64,000 nucleotides of DNA, from NCBI GenBank assembly GCA_910585645.1, contig CAJUFP010000003.1:40014-104013 (forward strand), read 5' to 3'. Position numbers and translations under genes: made by a program. The first letter of the stretch is position 1, and every line of letters begins with the position of its first letter. Below the pieces are notes generated by a model. The model had not been told where the DNA came from. It was given only the letters and a program-made list of their open reading frames with translations, and ran no database searches. Positions 42,593 to 50,588 of this stretch are shown here, piece after piece. This stretch comes from an uncultured Hungatella sp. Its GTDB lineage: Bacteria > Bacillota > Clostridia > Lachnospirales > Lachnospiraceae.

Positions 42593-42760
42593 GGGTCAAA
42601 AAGTCTTTTGCCCCCGGATGCCTGCAGAGTGCTCCGCATTTCATGCTCCCGCAATCTTAAAAACATTCAAAATCCGCCCTATGAGGCAGCTTTTTCATGT
42701 TTTACGGGTCCCAAAGCCATGTATCTGCATGCAGGCATGTCATACATGACCTTTTGACCC
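42593..42760. repeat. Imperfect 168-bp inverted-repeat element upstream of uvrA
   Basis: The 578-bp recN-uvrA gap contains two nested inverted pairs: GGGTCAAAAAGTC (42593-42605) with GACCTTTTGACCC (42748-42760), and ATGCCTGCA (42618-42626) with TGCAGGCAT (42730-42738). The matching order and spacing suggest one long hairpin or a small non-autonomous element. Nothing recognisable lies between 42447 and 42592; a 64-codon open frame there lacks an RBS and coding character. Confidence 0.5.
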
Positions 42761-42855
42761 TGGCATCATAATACTGGCGCGCAGACATTCCGTCCGGAGA
42801 AAGCCGGGGCCGGCAAAACGTAAAAAGGCAGACAATATAAAAAAACATAAAAATA

Positions 42856-42869
42856 CGAACAAATGTTTG
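42856..42869. promoter_or_regulatory. LexA (SOS) box at uvrA
   Basis: CGAACAAATGTTTG matches the Gram-positive LexA/DinR consensus CGAACATATGTTCG at 12 of 14 positions. It overlaps the -35 region of the uvrA promoter, so uvrA is probably DNA-damage inducible. Confidence 0.82.
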
Positions 42870-42895
42870 CAAAAACCAACAGAGTGTGATATGAT
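42867..42895 (+). promoter_or_regulatory. Sigma-A promoter of uvrA
   Basis: TTGCAA (42867-42872) and TATGAT (42890-42895) are separated by 17 bp and lie about 70 bp before the uvrA start; the -35 element overlaps the LexA box. Confidence 0.65.
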
Positions 42896-42966
42896 GTTTC
42901 ATAGTTATTTTTCCAATGTTGGTAAACGATTTTACAATTTACAGGAGACGCAAGGAGCAGCTTATT

Positions 42967-45795
42967 ATGTCGAGGCAGTACATCAAAATACGTGGAGCCA
43001 ATGAACACAATCTGAAGAATATATCCCTGGAGATCCCCCGCAACGAGCTGGTGGTTCTCACAGGCCTCAGCGGGTCAGGGAAGTCGTCCCTGGCCTTTGA
43101 CACCATCTACGCGGAGGGGCAGAGGCGGTATATGGAGTCTCTCTCCTCCTACGCCAGGCAGTTTCTGGGACAGATGGAGAAGCCGGACGTGGAGAGCATA
43201 GAGGGACTGTCCCCGGCCATCTCCATTGACCAGAAGTCCACCAACCGGAATCCCCGCTCCACCGTGGGCACGGTGACGGAGATCTACGATTACATGCGCC
43301 TTCTGTATGCCAGAATCGGGATTCCCCACTGCCCCAAGTGCGGCAAGGAGATCCGCAAGCAGACCGTGGATCAGATGGTGGACCAGATCATGTCCATGCC
43401 GGAGAAGAGCCGTATCCAGCTGCTGGCCCCCGTGGTGCGGGGCCGCAAGGGAGAACATGCAAAGGTCCTGGACCAGGCCAGGAAAAGCGGCTATGTCCGG
43501 GTCCGCATCGATGGCAATCAGTATGAGCTGTCAGAGGAGATCAAGTTAGACAAGAACATCAAGCATAATATTGAAGTTGTGGTGGACAGGCTTGTGGTCC
43601 GGGAGGGCATAGAAAAGCGGCTGACAGACTCCATCGAGAGCACTATGGCCCTGGGCGGCGGACTGATGATCGTGGATGTGGTGGACGGGGAGCCGGTAAA
43701 CTTCAGCCAGCACTTTGCCTGCCCTGACTGCGGGATCAGCATCGAGGAGGTGGAGCCCAGAAGCTTCTCCTTCAACAACCCCTTCGGCGCCTGCCCTGAC
43801 TGCTTCGGCCTGGGGTATAAGATGGAATTTGACGAGAACCTGATGATCCCGGACAAGTCCTTAAGCATCACCCAGGGTGCTATCGTGGTTATGGGGTGGC
43901 AGTCCTGTGCGGACAAGGGAAGCTTCACCAGGGCCATACTGGACGCGTTAAGCGAAGAGTACCATTTCAGCCTGGACACCCCCTTTGAGGACTATCCCAT
44001 GGAGATCCAGGACCTGATCCTGTGGGGAACCCACGGAAAAGAGGTAAAGGTCCACTACACGGGACAGCGGGGCACCGGGGTCTACGACGTGGCCTTTGAG
44101 GGGCTGGTGGAGAATGTGGAGCGGCGGTACAAGGAGACCTTCTCCGAGGCCAGCAAGGCAGAGTACGAGACCTACATGAGGATCACCCCCTGCTCCACCT
44201 GCAAAGGGCAGCGCCTGAAAAAAAGCTCCCTGGCAGTGACTGTGGGGGATTTGAACATCTATCACGCCACCAACATGTCCATTGTAAACTTCCGGGAATT
44301 TATCGACGGATTGAAGCTGAGCCCCATGCAGGAGGCCATCGGAGCCCAGATCCTAAAGGAGATCCGGGCCAGAGTCACCTTCCTTATCGACGTGGGGCTG
44401 GAGTATCTGTCCCTGTCCCGGGCCACGGGAACCCTGTCCGGCGGCGAGGCCCAGAGGATCCGCCTTGCCACCCAGATCGGCTCCGGGCTGGTGGGCGTGG
44501 CCTATATCCTGGACGAGCCCAGCATCGGCCTTCACCAGAGGGACAATGACAAGCTTCTCCAGACCCTCATCCACCTGCGGGACCTGGGCAACAGCGTTCT
44601 GGTGGTGGAGCACGACGAGGACACCATGCGGGCGGCGGACTTTATCGTGGACATCGGGCCCGGAGCCGGAGAACACGGAGGCCAGGTCATCGCCACGGGG
44701 ACGGCGGAGGATATTATGAACTGCCCGGAGTCCATTACCGGGGCTTACCTAAGCAAACGGCTGCAGATTCCCGTTCCCGCCGAGCGGAGGAAGCCGGGAG
44801 GATGGCTCACAGTCAAGGGAGCCGCGGAGAACAACCTGAAAAATATTGAAGTAAAGATTCCCCTGGGCGTCATGACCTGCGTAACCGGAGTGTCCGGCTC
44901 CGGAAAAAGCTCCCTGGTCAACGAGATCCTCTACAAGACTCTGGCCAAGAAGCTGAACCGGGCCAGGACCATTCCGGGGAAATTTAAGAAGATCGACGGC
45001 GTGGAGCAGCTGGACAAGATCATTGCCATCGACCAGTCGCCCATCGGCCGGACGCCCAGGTCCAACCCGGCCACGTATACAGGCGTGTTTGACATGATAA
45101 GAGATCTGTTCGCAGCCACAGTGGACGCCAAGGAGCGGGGATACAAAAAAGGACGCTTCAGCTTTAACGTGAAAGGCGGCCGCTGCGAGGCCTGTTCCGG
45201 CGACGGTATCATCAAGATCGAGATGCATTTTCTTCCCGACGTGTACGTGCCGTGTGAAGTCTGCGGAGGAAAGCGGTACAACCGGGAGACCCTGGAAGTA
45301 AAGTACAAGGGCAAGAGCATTTACGACGTTCTGAACATGACAGTGGAGGAGGCCATGAAGTTCTTTGAGAACGTGCCCTCCATCTACCGGAAGATCTCCA
45401 CCCTGAACGACGTGGGCCTGTCCTACATCCGGCTGGGGCAGCCGTCCACAGAGCTGTCGGGAGGCGAGGCCCAGAGGATCAAGCTGGCCACGGAGTTAAG
45501 CCGCAGAGGCACGGGAAAGACCATCTATGTGCTGGACGAGCCCACCACAGGACTCCACTTCGCGGATGTCCACAAGTTGGTGGACATCCTGCGGAAACTG
45601 TCCCAGGGCGGCAATACGGTGGTGGTCATCGAGCACAACCTGGATGTGATCAAGACTGCGGACTACATCATCGACATGGGCCCGGAGGGCGGCGACAAGG
45701 GAGGGACCGTGGTGACCTGCGGAACCCCCGAGGAGGTAGCCCGGTGCCCCCAGTCCTACACCGGTCAGTATGTGAAGCGGTATCTGGAGAGGTGA
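42967..45795 (+). CDS. uvrA: Excinuclease ABC subunit A
   Basis: Damage-recognition ATPase of nucleotide excision repair. The 942-aa product has two ABC-type ATPase units: Walker A GLSGSGKSSLAFDT (about residues 31-44) and GVSGSGKSSLVNE (about 640-652), signatures TLSGGEAQRIRLA and ELSGGEAQRIKLA, and zinc sites CPKCGKEIRK/ CPDCG and CEACSGDG...CEVCGG. AAGGAG lies eight bases before the ATG at 42967; an in-frame ATG 17 codons upstream is less likely. uvrB is not adjacent. An SOS box lies in the promoter. Confidence 0.97.
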   Translation: MSRQYIKIRGANEHNLKNISLEIPRNELVVLTGLSGSGKSSLAFDTIYAEGQRRYMESLSSYARQFLGQMEKPDVESIEGLSPAISIDQKSTNRNPRSTVGTVTEIYDYMRLLYARIGIPHCPKCGKEIRKQTVDQMVDQIMSMPEKSRIQLLAPVVRGRKGEHAKVLDQARKSGYVRVRIDGNQYELSEEIKLDKNIKHNIEVVVDRLVVREGIEKRLTDSIESTMALGGGLMIVDVVDGEPVNFSQHFACPDCGISIEEVEPRSFSFNNPFGACPDCFGLGYKMEFDENLMIPDKSLSITQGAIVVMGWQSCADKGSFTRAILDALSEEYHFSLDTPFEDYPMEIQDLILWGTHGKEVKVHYTGQRGTGVYDVAFEGLVENVERRYKETFSEASKAEYETYMRITPCSTCKGQRLKKSSLAVTVGDLNIYHATNMSIVNFREFIDGLKLSPMQEAIGAQILKEIRARVTFLIDVGLEYLSLSRATGTLSGGEAQRIRLATQIGSGLVGVAYILDEPSIGLHQRDNDKLLQTLIHLRDLGNSVLVVEHDEDTMRAADFIVDIGPGAGEHGGQVIATGTAEDIMNCPESITGAYLSKRLQIPVPAERRKPGGWLTVKGAAENNLKNIEVKIPLGVMTCVTGVSGSGKSSLVNEILYKTLAKKLNRARTIPGKFKKIDGVEQLDKIIAIDQSPIGRTPRSNPATYTGVFDMIRDLFAATVDAKERGYKKGRFSFNVKGGRCEACSGDGIIKIEMHFLPDVYVPCEVCGGKRYNRETLEVKYKGKSIYDVLNMTVEEAMKFFENVPSIYRKISTLNDVGLSYIRLGQPSTELSGGEAQRIKLATELSRRGTGKTIYVLDEPTTGLHFADVHKLVDILRKLSQGGNTVVVIEHNLDVIKTADYIIDMGPEGGDKGGTVVTCGTPEEVARCPQSYTGQYVKRYLER

Positions 45796-45838
45796 AGGCG
45801 GCGGTGAAAGACGGATTGAGAGATTAAGATTAGGCGGG

Positions 45839-45888
45839 TGCCATTTGCCTGTGGGGAGATGCTGCGGGCAGATGGCATTTGTCTTTCA
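45839..45888 (+). terminator. Terminator after uvrA
   Basis: TGCCATTTGCC (45839-45849) pairs with GGCAGATGGCA (45867-45877) with one mismatch, followed by TTTGTCTTT. Confidence 0.75.
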
Positions 45889-45913
45889 TTTGATATTTTG
45901 AGGGGGGAGACGA

Positions 45914-46105
45914 ATGTATCTTCTTTTGGCAATTCTCATCATAGTGGTTGGCATATGCCTTTTTGCGTCTGCAAACCGGCTGACAAAAAACGGCACAGCG
46001 GTAATAGGCGTGAAAATAGCCGGCATTGTTTTAGTGGCAGCCGGATTGTCTATGTCGTATTTACTTTTTTCCGGGCAGGTGGTTTTGCCTTTATCGAGGA
46101 GCTGA
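45914..46105 (+). CDS. Small two-span membrane protein
   Basis: A 63-aa product with two hydrophobic segments (about residues 2-20 and 30-55), separated by a short basic loop (NRLTKNG). A strong RBS (AGGGGGGAGACGA) lies in front of the ATG, which supports translation although the gene is short. It follows the uvrA terminator and precedes a repeat-rich intergenic region. Family not recognised. Confidence 0.7.
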   Translation: MYLLLAILIIVVGICLFASANRLTKNGTAVIGVKIAGIVLVAAGLSMSYLLFSGQVVLPLSRS

Positions 46106-46138
46106 TATGGTTTGGAGAGGGCCGGTTCCATTGGAAGG

Positions 46139-46206
46139 TTGGTTCGCCGGGCGTTAGTGAACCAATGTCACTATTGGTTCGTCGGGCGCCAGTGAACCAA
46201 TGTCAC
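46139..46206. repeat. Two tandem 35-bp hairpin units
   Basis: Units starting at 46139 and 46174 each read TTGGTTC-G-CGGGCG-AGTGAACCAA-TGTCAC and fold as TTGGTTC/GAACCAA hairpins. They lie 27 bp before the larger hairpin element at 46233 in the 488-bp gap after the small membrane protein gene. Confidence 0.8.
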
Positions 46207-46232
46207 CAACGTAAGCGAATCCTGCTTTTGGC

Positions 46233-46346
46233 GGATAGGAGTCATGTCCTGTCAGGGCGAATGAATGCCGTGGAGAAGAGACCTGTTTTTCGGGTTCTTC
46301 GGAACGTTTGACATTTCTGAACCCGGACCGGATATGACTCCTATCC
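46233..46346. repeat. 114-nt hairpin element, copy 2 of the argJ-argB element core
   Basis: Outer arms GGATAGGAGTCATGTCC (46233-46249) and GGATATGACTCCTATCC (46330-46346) pair over 17 positions with one G-U pair. An inner stem pairs GAAGA with TCTTC (about 46274-46300). Blocks GAATGAATGCC-TGGAGA and CGGAACGTTTGACATTTC match copy 1 (4552-4697), while the outer arms differ in sequence but still pair, so the fold is kept. From 46347 to 46593 nothing further is recognised. Confidence 0.7.
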
Positions 46347-46593
46347 GGCCAGCGATAACTTTAAGTGAACGACATTGCCAGTGAACTGTGCCGTTCTGCA
46401 GAAAAAGCGGGAGAATTGTACTTTTATGCTTGTATTTGGCGGATTCCTGGTGTAAAATCGAAAAGTCATAAATGGTATGATACGGTATACATGCAGATAG
46501 AATGACGATTACCGAAGGGCAGCAAAACGACAGAAATGGCTTGGAAAGCCACAACAAACGGTGAAGGCTGCCTGTTGAACTCAGGAGGACGGT

Positions 46594-47139
46594 ATGGTCA
46601 TATTGATCGGGGGCAGTTCCCACACGGGGAAAACGTATTGGGCCCATGAGCTGGTGAAGCGGACCCACTTTTCATGCCTGTCTCTGGACCATTTGAAGAT
46701 GGGGCTTATCAGGAGCGGGTACACGGACCTGACCCCTGAGGACGATGACAGGATGACAGACTTTCTGTGGCCTGTGGTCAGGGAGATGGTGAAGACCGCT
46801 GTTGAGAATCAGCAGGACATGATCGTGGAAGGCTGTTATTTCCCATGGGATTGGAGAAAGGATTTTGGGGGATCTTATCTGAAATCCATAAGGATGGTGT
46901 GGCTGGTGATGACGGAAGCCTATATCCGAAGTCATTTTCATGATATTAAGAGGTATGCCAATGTGGTTGAGGCGCGTCTGGACGACTCTGGCTGGTCTGT
47001 GGAAGACTTAATCCGGGACAATCTGGCCAATCTCAAGGCCTGCAGAGAGTCCGGCCAGCGGTTTGTCCTTATTGACCGGCAATACCCGGGGGAATCTGAG
47101 ATTTTACAATGTTTGGAGAGCCAGGAGGAATACTTGTGA
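46594..47139 (+). CDS. P-loop kinase-like NTPase (AAA/zeta-like fold)
   Basis: The 181-aa product has Walker A IGGSSHTGKTYWA (about residues 4-16), CLSLDHLKMGLIRSG (a typical small-molecule-kinase substrate region, about 29-43), and IVEGCYFPWDW (about 73). These features resemble small-molecule kinases such as 2-phosphoglycerate kinase or shikimate-kinase-like ATPases of unknown substrate. RBS CTCAGGAGGACG precedes the ATG. Its stop overlaps the guaA start (GTGA), so the two are probably co-translated; a link to purine or nucleotide metabolism is only suggested by this. Confidence 0.8.
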   Translation: MVILIGGSSHTGKTYWAHELVKRTHFSCLSLDHLKMGLIRSGYTDLTPEDDDRMTDFLWPVVREMVKTAVENQQDMIVEGCYFPWDWRKDFGGSYLKSIRMVWLVMTEAYIRSHFHDIKRYANVVEARLDDSGWSVEDLIRDNLANLKACRESGQRFVLIDRQYPGESEILQCLESQEEYL

Positions 47140-48680
47140 ACAGAGAGAAGATTGTGGTGATTGATTTTGGCGGCCAGTACAACCAGCTGGTGGCCAGGCG
47201 GGTCCGTGAGTGCAGCGTGTACTGCGAGATCTATTCGTACCGTACAGACCTGGAGCAGATTCGGTCAATGAATCCCAAGGGGATCATTCTCACCGGAGGC
47301 CCTGACAGCTGCTACGCGCCGGGGGCTGCGTCCTGCGGCCGGGAGCTGTTTGAGCTGGGGATCCCGGTTCTGGGGCTGTGCTACGGGGCGCAGCTGATGA
47401 TGCACGTGCTGGGAGGCTGTGTAGGTCCCGCGCCTGTGCGGGAGTACGGCAAGATTGAGGTAAGCGTGGACAAGTCCGGCAGGCTGTTTGGCGATGTGTC
47501 GGAGAAAACTATCTGCTGGATGAGCCACAATGATTATATAGAGGAAATGGCGCCCGGATTTCGGGCCGTGGCCCGGACCAAAGACTGCCCTGTGGCGGCT
47601 GCTCAGTGTGAGGAGAAGAACCTGTACGCCATCCAGTTCCACCCGGAAGTTCTGCACACCCAGGAGGGCACAAAGATGATCCGCAATTTCCTCTACGAGG
47701 TGTGCCATTGTGAGGGTAACTGGAAGATGGACGCCTTTGTGGAAAACAGCATCCGAGCCATACGGGAAAAGGTGGGCAGCGGAAAAGTGCTGTGCGCCCT
47801 GTCCGGGGGTGTGGACTCATCGGTGGCCGCAGTGATGCTGTCCAAGGCAGTTGGAGAACAGCTGACCTGCGTGTTTGTGGACCACGGACTTTTGAGAAAA
47901 CATGAGGGGGATGAGGTGGAAGCCGTGTTCGGCCCGGACGGCCCCTACAAGCTGAACTTTATCCGGGTCAACGCCCAGGAGCGGTTTTATGAGAAGCTGA
48001 AAGGCGCCGTGGAGCCGGAGCAGAAGCGAAAGATCATCGGGGAAGAATTTATCCGGGTGTTTGAGGAGGAAGCGAAGAAGATCGGCGCGGTGGATTTCCT
48101 TGTCCAGGGAACCATCTATCCGGACGTGGTGGAGAGCGGCCTTGGAGGAGAGTCCGCAGTCATCAAGTCCCACCACAATGTAGGCGGTTTGCCGGACTAT
48201 GTGGATTTCAAGGAGATTATTGAGCCTTTGCGGGATTTATTTAAGGATGAGGTCCGCCGGGCCGGTCTGGAGCTGGGGATTCCGGAAAAACTGGTATACC
48301 GCCAGCCGTTTCCCGGGCCCGGGCTTGGGATCCGAATCATCGGCGAGGTGACGGCAGAGAAGGTGGCCATGGTCCAGGAGGCGGACGCCATCTACCGGGA
48401 GGAGATCGCCAGAGCCGGGCTGGATAAGGGAATCGGACAGTATTTTGCCGCCCTGACTAATATGCGGTCCGTGGGAGTCATGGGGGATGAGAGGACCTAT
48501 GACTATGCGGTGGCATTGAGAGCGGTGAATACGGTCGATTTTATGACAGCGGAGGTGGCGGAGATTCCCTGGGACGTGCTGGGGAAGGTGGCCAGCAGGA
48601 TTGTCAATGAGGTGAGCGGGGTCAGCCGGGTGCTGTATGACGTGACTCAGAAGCCGCCTGGAACCATAGAATTTGAGTGA
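47136..48680 (+). CDS. guaA: GMP synthase (glutamine-hydrolysing)
   Basis: Makes GMP from XMP with glutamine and ATP. The 514-aa product has the class I glutamine amidotransferase domain (about residues 1-195; nucleophile in GLCYGAQL, His-Glu in QFHPEV), the PP-loop domain (about 215-395; ALSGGVDSSV) and the C-terminal dimerisation domain ending KPPGTIEFE. The GTG at 47136 is preceded by AGGAGG at seven bases and gives the normal family length. The 3' end of guaA is a known integration site for genomic islands, and here AT-rich foreign genes begin just downstream. Confidence 0.97.
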   Translation: MNREKIVVIDFGGQYNQLVARRVRECSVYCEIYSYRTDLEQIRSMNPKGIILTGGPDSCYAPGAASCGRELFELGIPVLGLCYGAQLMMHVLGGCVGPAPVREYGKIEVSVDKSGRLFGDVSEKTICWMSHNDYIEEMAPGFRAVARTKDCPVAAAQCEEKNLYAIQFHPEVLHTQEGTKMIRNFLYEVCHCEGNWKMDAFVENSIRAIREKVGSGKVLCALSGGVDSSVAAVMLSKAVGEQLTCVFVDHGLLRKHEGDEVEAVFGPDGPYKLNFIRVNAQERFYEKLKGAVEPEQKRKIIGEEFIRVFEEEAKKIGAVDFLVQGTIYPDVVESGLGGESAVIKSHHNVGGLPDYVDFKEIIEPLRDLFKDEVRRAGLELGIPEKLVYRQPFPGPGLGIRIIGEVTAEKVAMVQEADAIYREEIARAGLDKGIGQYFAALTNMRSVGVMGDERTYDYAVALRAVNTVDFMTAEVAEIPWDVLGKVASRIVNEVSGVSRVLYDVTQKPPGTIEFE

Positions 48681-48686
48681 GAGGGT

Positions 48687-48731
48687 AAATCCCTACAAAT
48701 CCTATATTTATGGGGTTTGTAGGGATTTTTT
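48687..48731 (+). terminator. Terminator after guaA
   Basis: A 13-bp stem AAATCCCTACAAA (48687-48699) / TTTGTAGGGATTT (48716-48728) is followed by a T run. Confidence 0.92.
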
Positions 48732-48911
48732 AGATGGCGGTGGGTACGATTTGGGTACAGATTTTTATTTAATAATTTCACTAATGGTGGAAAGAAGAAA
48801 ATGAGTTGAGGCTTTAGGTAAAACATTAATTTGGAAGCTGACTTAAGGCATTATTTGATAAAGCAATTCCTAATTTATAATTTATAGTTATATATATACT
48901 TTAGGGAAGAT

Positions 48912-48936
48912 GAGCAGAGAAGTCTGCTCTCTTTCT
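48912..48936 (+). terminator. Small hairpin with T-rich tail in the guaA-XRE gap
   Basis: GAGCAGA (48912-48918) pairs with TCTGCTC (48923-48929) across GAAG, followed by tctttct. The gap 48732-49016 is otherwise AT-rich with no gene; GGGTAC is repeated at 48744 and 48755. Confidence 0.5.
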
Positions 48937-48959
48937 ATTGTTATTAATTTAAGTTCGGA

Positions 48960-48988
48960 TTGAATATCTAACGATTTCGTGATATAAT
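48960..48988 (+). promoter_or_regulatory. Sigma-A promoter of the XRE/type III RM region
   Basis: TTGAAT (48960-48965) and TATAAT (48983-48988) at 17-bp spacing, 28 bp before the XRE gene. Confidence 0.7.
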
Positions 48989-49016
48989 TTGGAAAGAATT
49001 ATCAAGGAGATATATA

Positions 49017-49244
49017 ATGGCAGTCATATATGACAAACTATGGAAATTATTACAAGAAAAGAATATGAAAAGAATTGAGATGCAGCGAAAAGCTGGAATT
49101 AGTGGCAATATTCTTGCACGAATGGGAAGAAATGAATACATTTCAATGGAAAGCGTTGAAAAGATATGCTGTGCATTGCATTGTAGTACAGATGATATTT
49201 TAGAATTTGTAAATGGAGATTTAGTAGAGAGTGAGGATCAATAG
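49017..49244 (+). CDS. XRE family transcriptional regulator
   Basis: The 75-aa product is a single Cro/C1-type helix-turn-helix domain: YDKLWKLLQEKNMKRIEMQRKAGISGNILARMGRNEYISMESVEKICCALHC. Such small XRE proteins often sit in front of restriction-modification genes as controllers. RBS CAAGGAGAT precedes the ATG. The stop abuts the decayed methyltransferase start (TAGATG). It is the first gene of the AT-rich island after guaA. Confidence 0.9.
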   Translation: MAVIYDKLWKLLQEKNMKRIEMQRKAGISGNILARMGRNEYISMESVEKICCALHCSTDDILEFVNGDLVESEDQ

Positions 49245-50588
49245 ATGGGAAATAGGTTAGAGCTCACATGGTATGGCAAGGAAGAACCATTAAAAATTGA
49301 ACCACGTCTGTTGATTGAAAATGTAAAGTTGTCATATGGATGTGATAATGATGGAATAACAGATAATATTGTTTATTCATGGGGATAATCTGCTAGCTAA
49401 CATGGAGCATAGCAAATGGCTTAGTTTGATAAGACCAAGAATAGAAATTTTGCGGAAACTTTTAAAAGAAGAAGGGAGTCTTTGGATTAGCATAGATGAT
49501 GATGAACAGGCATATTTAAAAGTGCTGTGCGATGAAACTTTTGGAAGAAAAATTTTGTCACATCTGTAGTATGGCAGAAAAGGACATCACCAGATATGAG
49601 AGCTGCCATAAGTGATGCGCATGATTACATTTTGGTATATGCGAAAGATAAGGAAAAGTTTAAAGAGGTAAGAAATAAACTGCCATTGAGCGAAGAACAG
49701 GCAAAAAGTTATAAAAATCCGGACAATGACCCAAGAGGACCATGGACCTCTTCAGCTTGTACTGCACAGGCAGGGCATGAAACAGCAAGCCAGTTTTATA
49801 CATTTGTTACGCCTGCTGGACGTGAAATTACTTTGCCAGACAGTTTGTGTTGGAGATTTACAAAGGAACGGCTTGAAGAAGAAATAGCAGCGGGTAGAAT
49901 TTGGTTAGGGAAGGATGGCAAGGGAGTACCAAGAAAAAAGACGTATTTATCTGAGAGTAGTGGGGTTACGCCATGGACATGGCGGACAAACAAAGAAGTA
50001 GGTCATAATCAGGAAGCTAAAAAAGAAAATAATGCAATTTTTGGAAGTGGCAATGCATTTACGACCCCGAAGCCAGAGCGATTAATTGAAAGAATTATTA
50101 ACATTGCCACAAACCCGGGAGATATCGTATTAGATAGCTTTCTTGGTTCTGGAACTACTGCGGCAGTTGCTCATAAAATGGGAAGACGCTGGATAGGTAT
50201 TGAAATGGGGGAGCATGCATTTACACATTGCAAGGTACGGTTGGATAAAGTGATAGATGGAAAAGACGAGGGAGGAATAACAAAAGCCGTAAATTGGCAG
50301 GGCGGCGGCGGTTATCATTTCTATGAACTTGCGCCGTCATTGATTGTGAATGATATATTCGGTGAAAAAGTTATCAATCCTGAATATAATGCAGATATGC
50401 TGGCAGATAACGAATATTTGATTATTGCGTGCCGCTCTTATGACAGAGGGATAGAGAAGGCTTATAAGAATATAGCAGTCAAGAAAATACCGCATATGCT
50501 CCTTTCAAAATGTGAGTTTGGAAGGGATAATTATGACTTAAACATTATACACCCATTGGAGTATGATGAGGAGGATTGTGATGAGTGA
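49245..50588 (+). pseudogene. Type III restriction-modification methyltransferase (Mod), disrupted
   Basis: Fragments of a beta-class N6-adenine methyltransferase lie in three frames. The first part (49245-49386; MGNRLELTWYGKEEPLKIEPRLLIEN, CDNDGITDN) shifts frame near 49360. The second (49369-49569) gives FIHGDNLLA joined straight to MEHSKWLSLIRPRIEILRKLL; the segment that should lie between, holding the catalytic DPPY motif, is missing. A second shift in an A run near 49550 leads into the third part (49596-50588) with the SAM motif DSFLGSGTTAAVAHKMGRRWIGIE. Loss of DPPY plus two frameshifts means it cannot be active. res follows. Confidence 0.88.
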
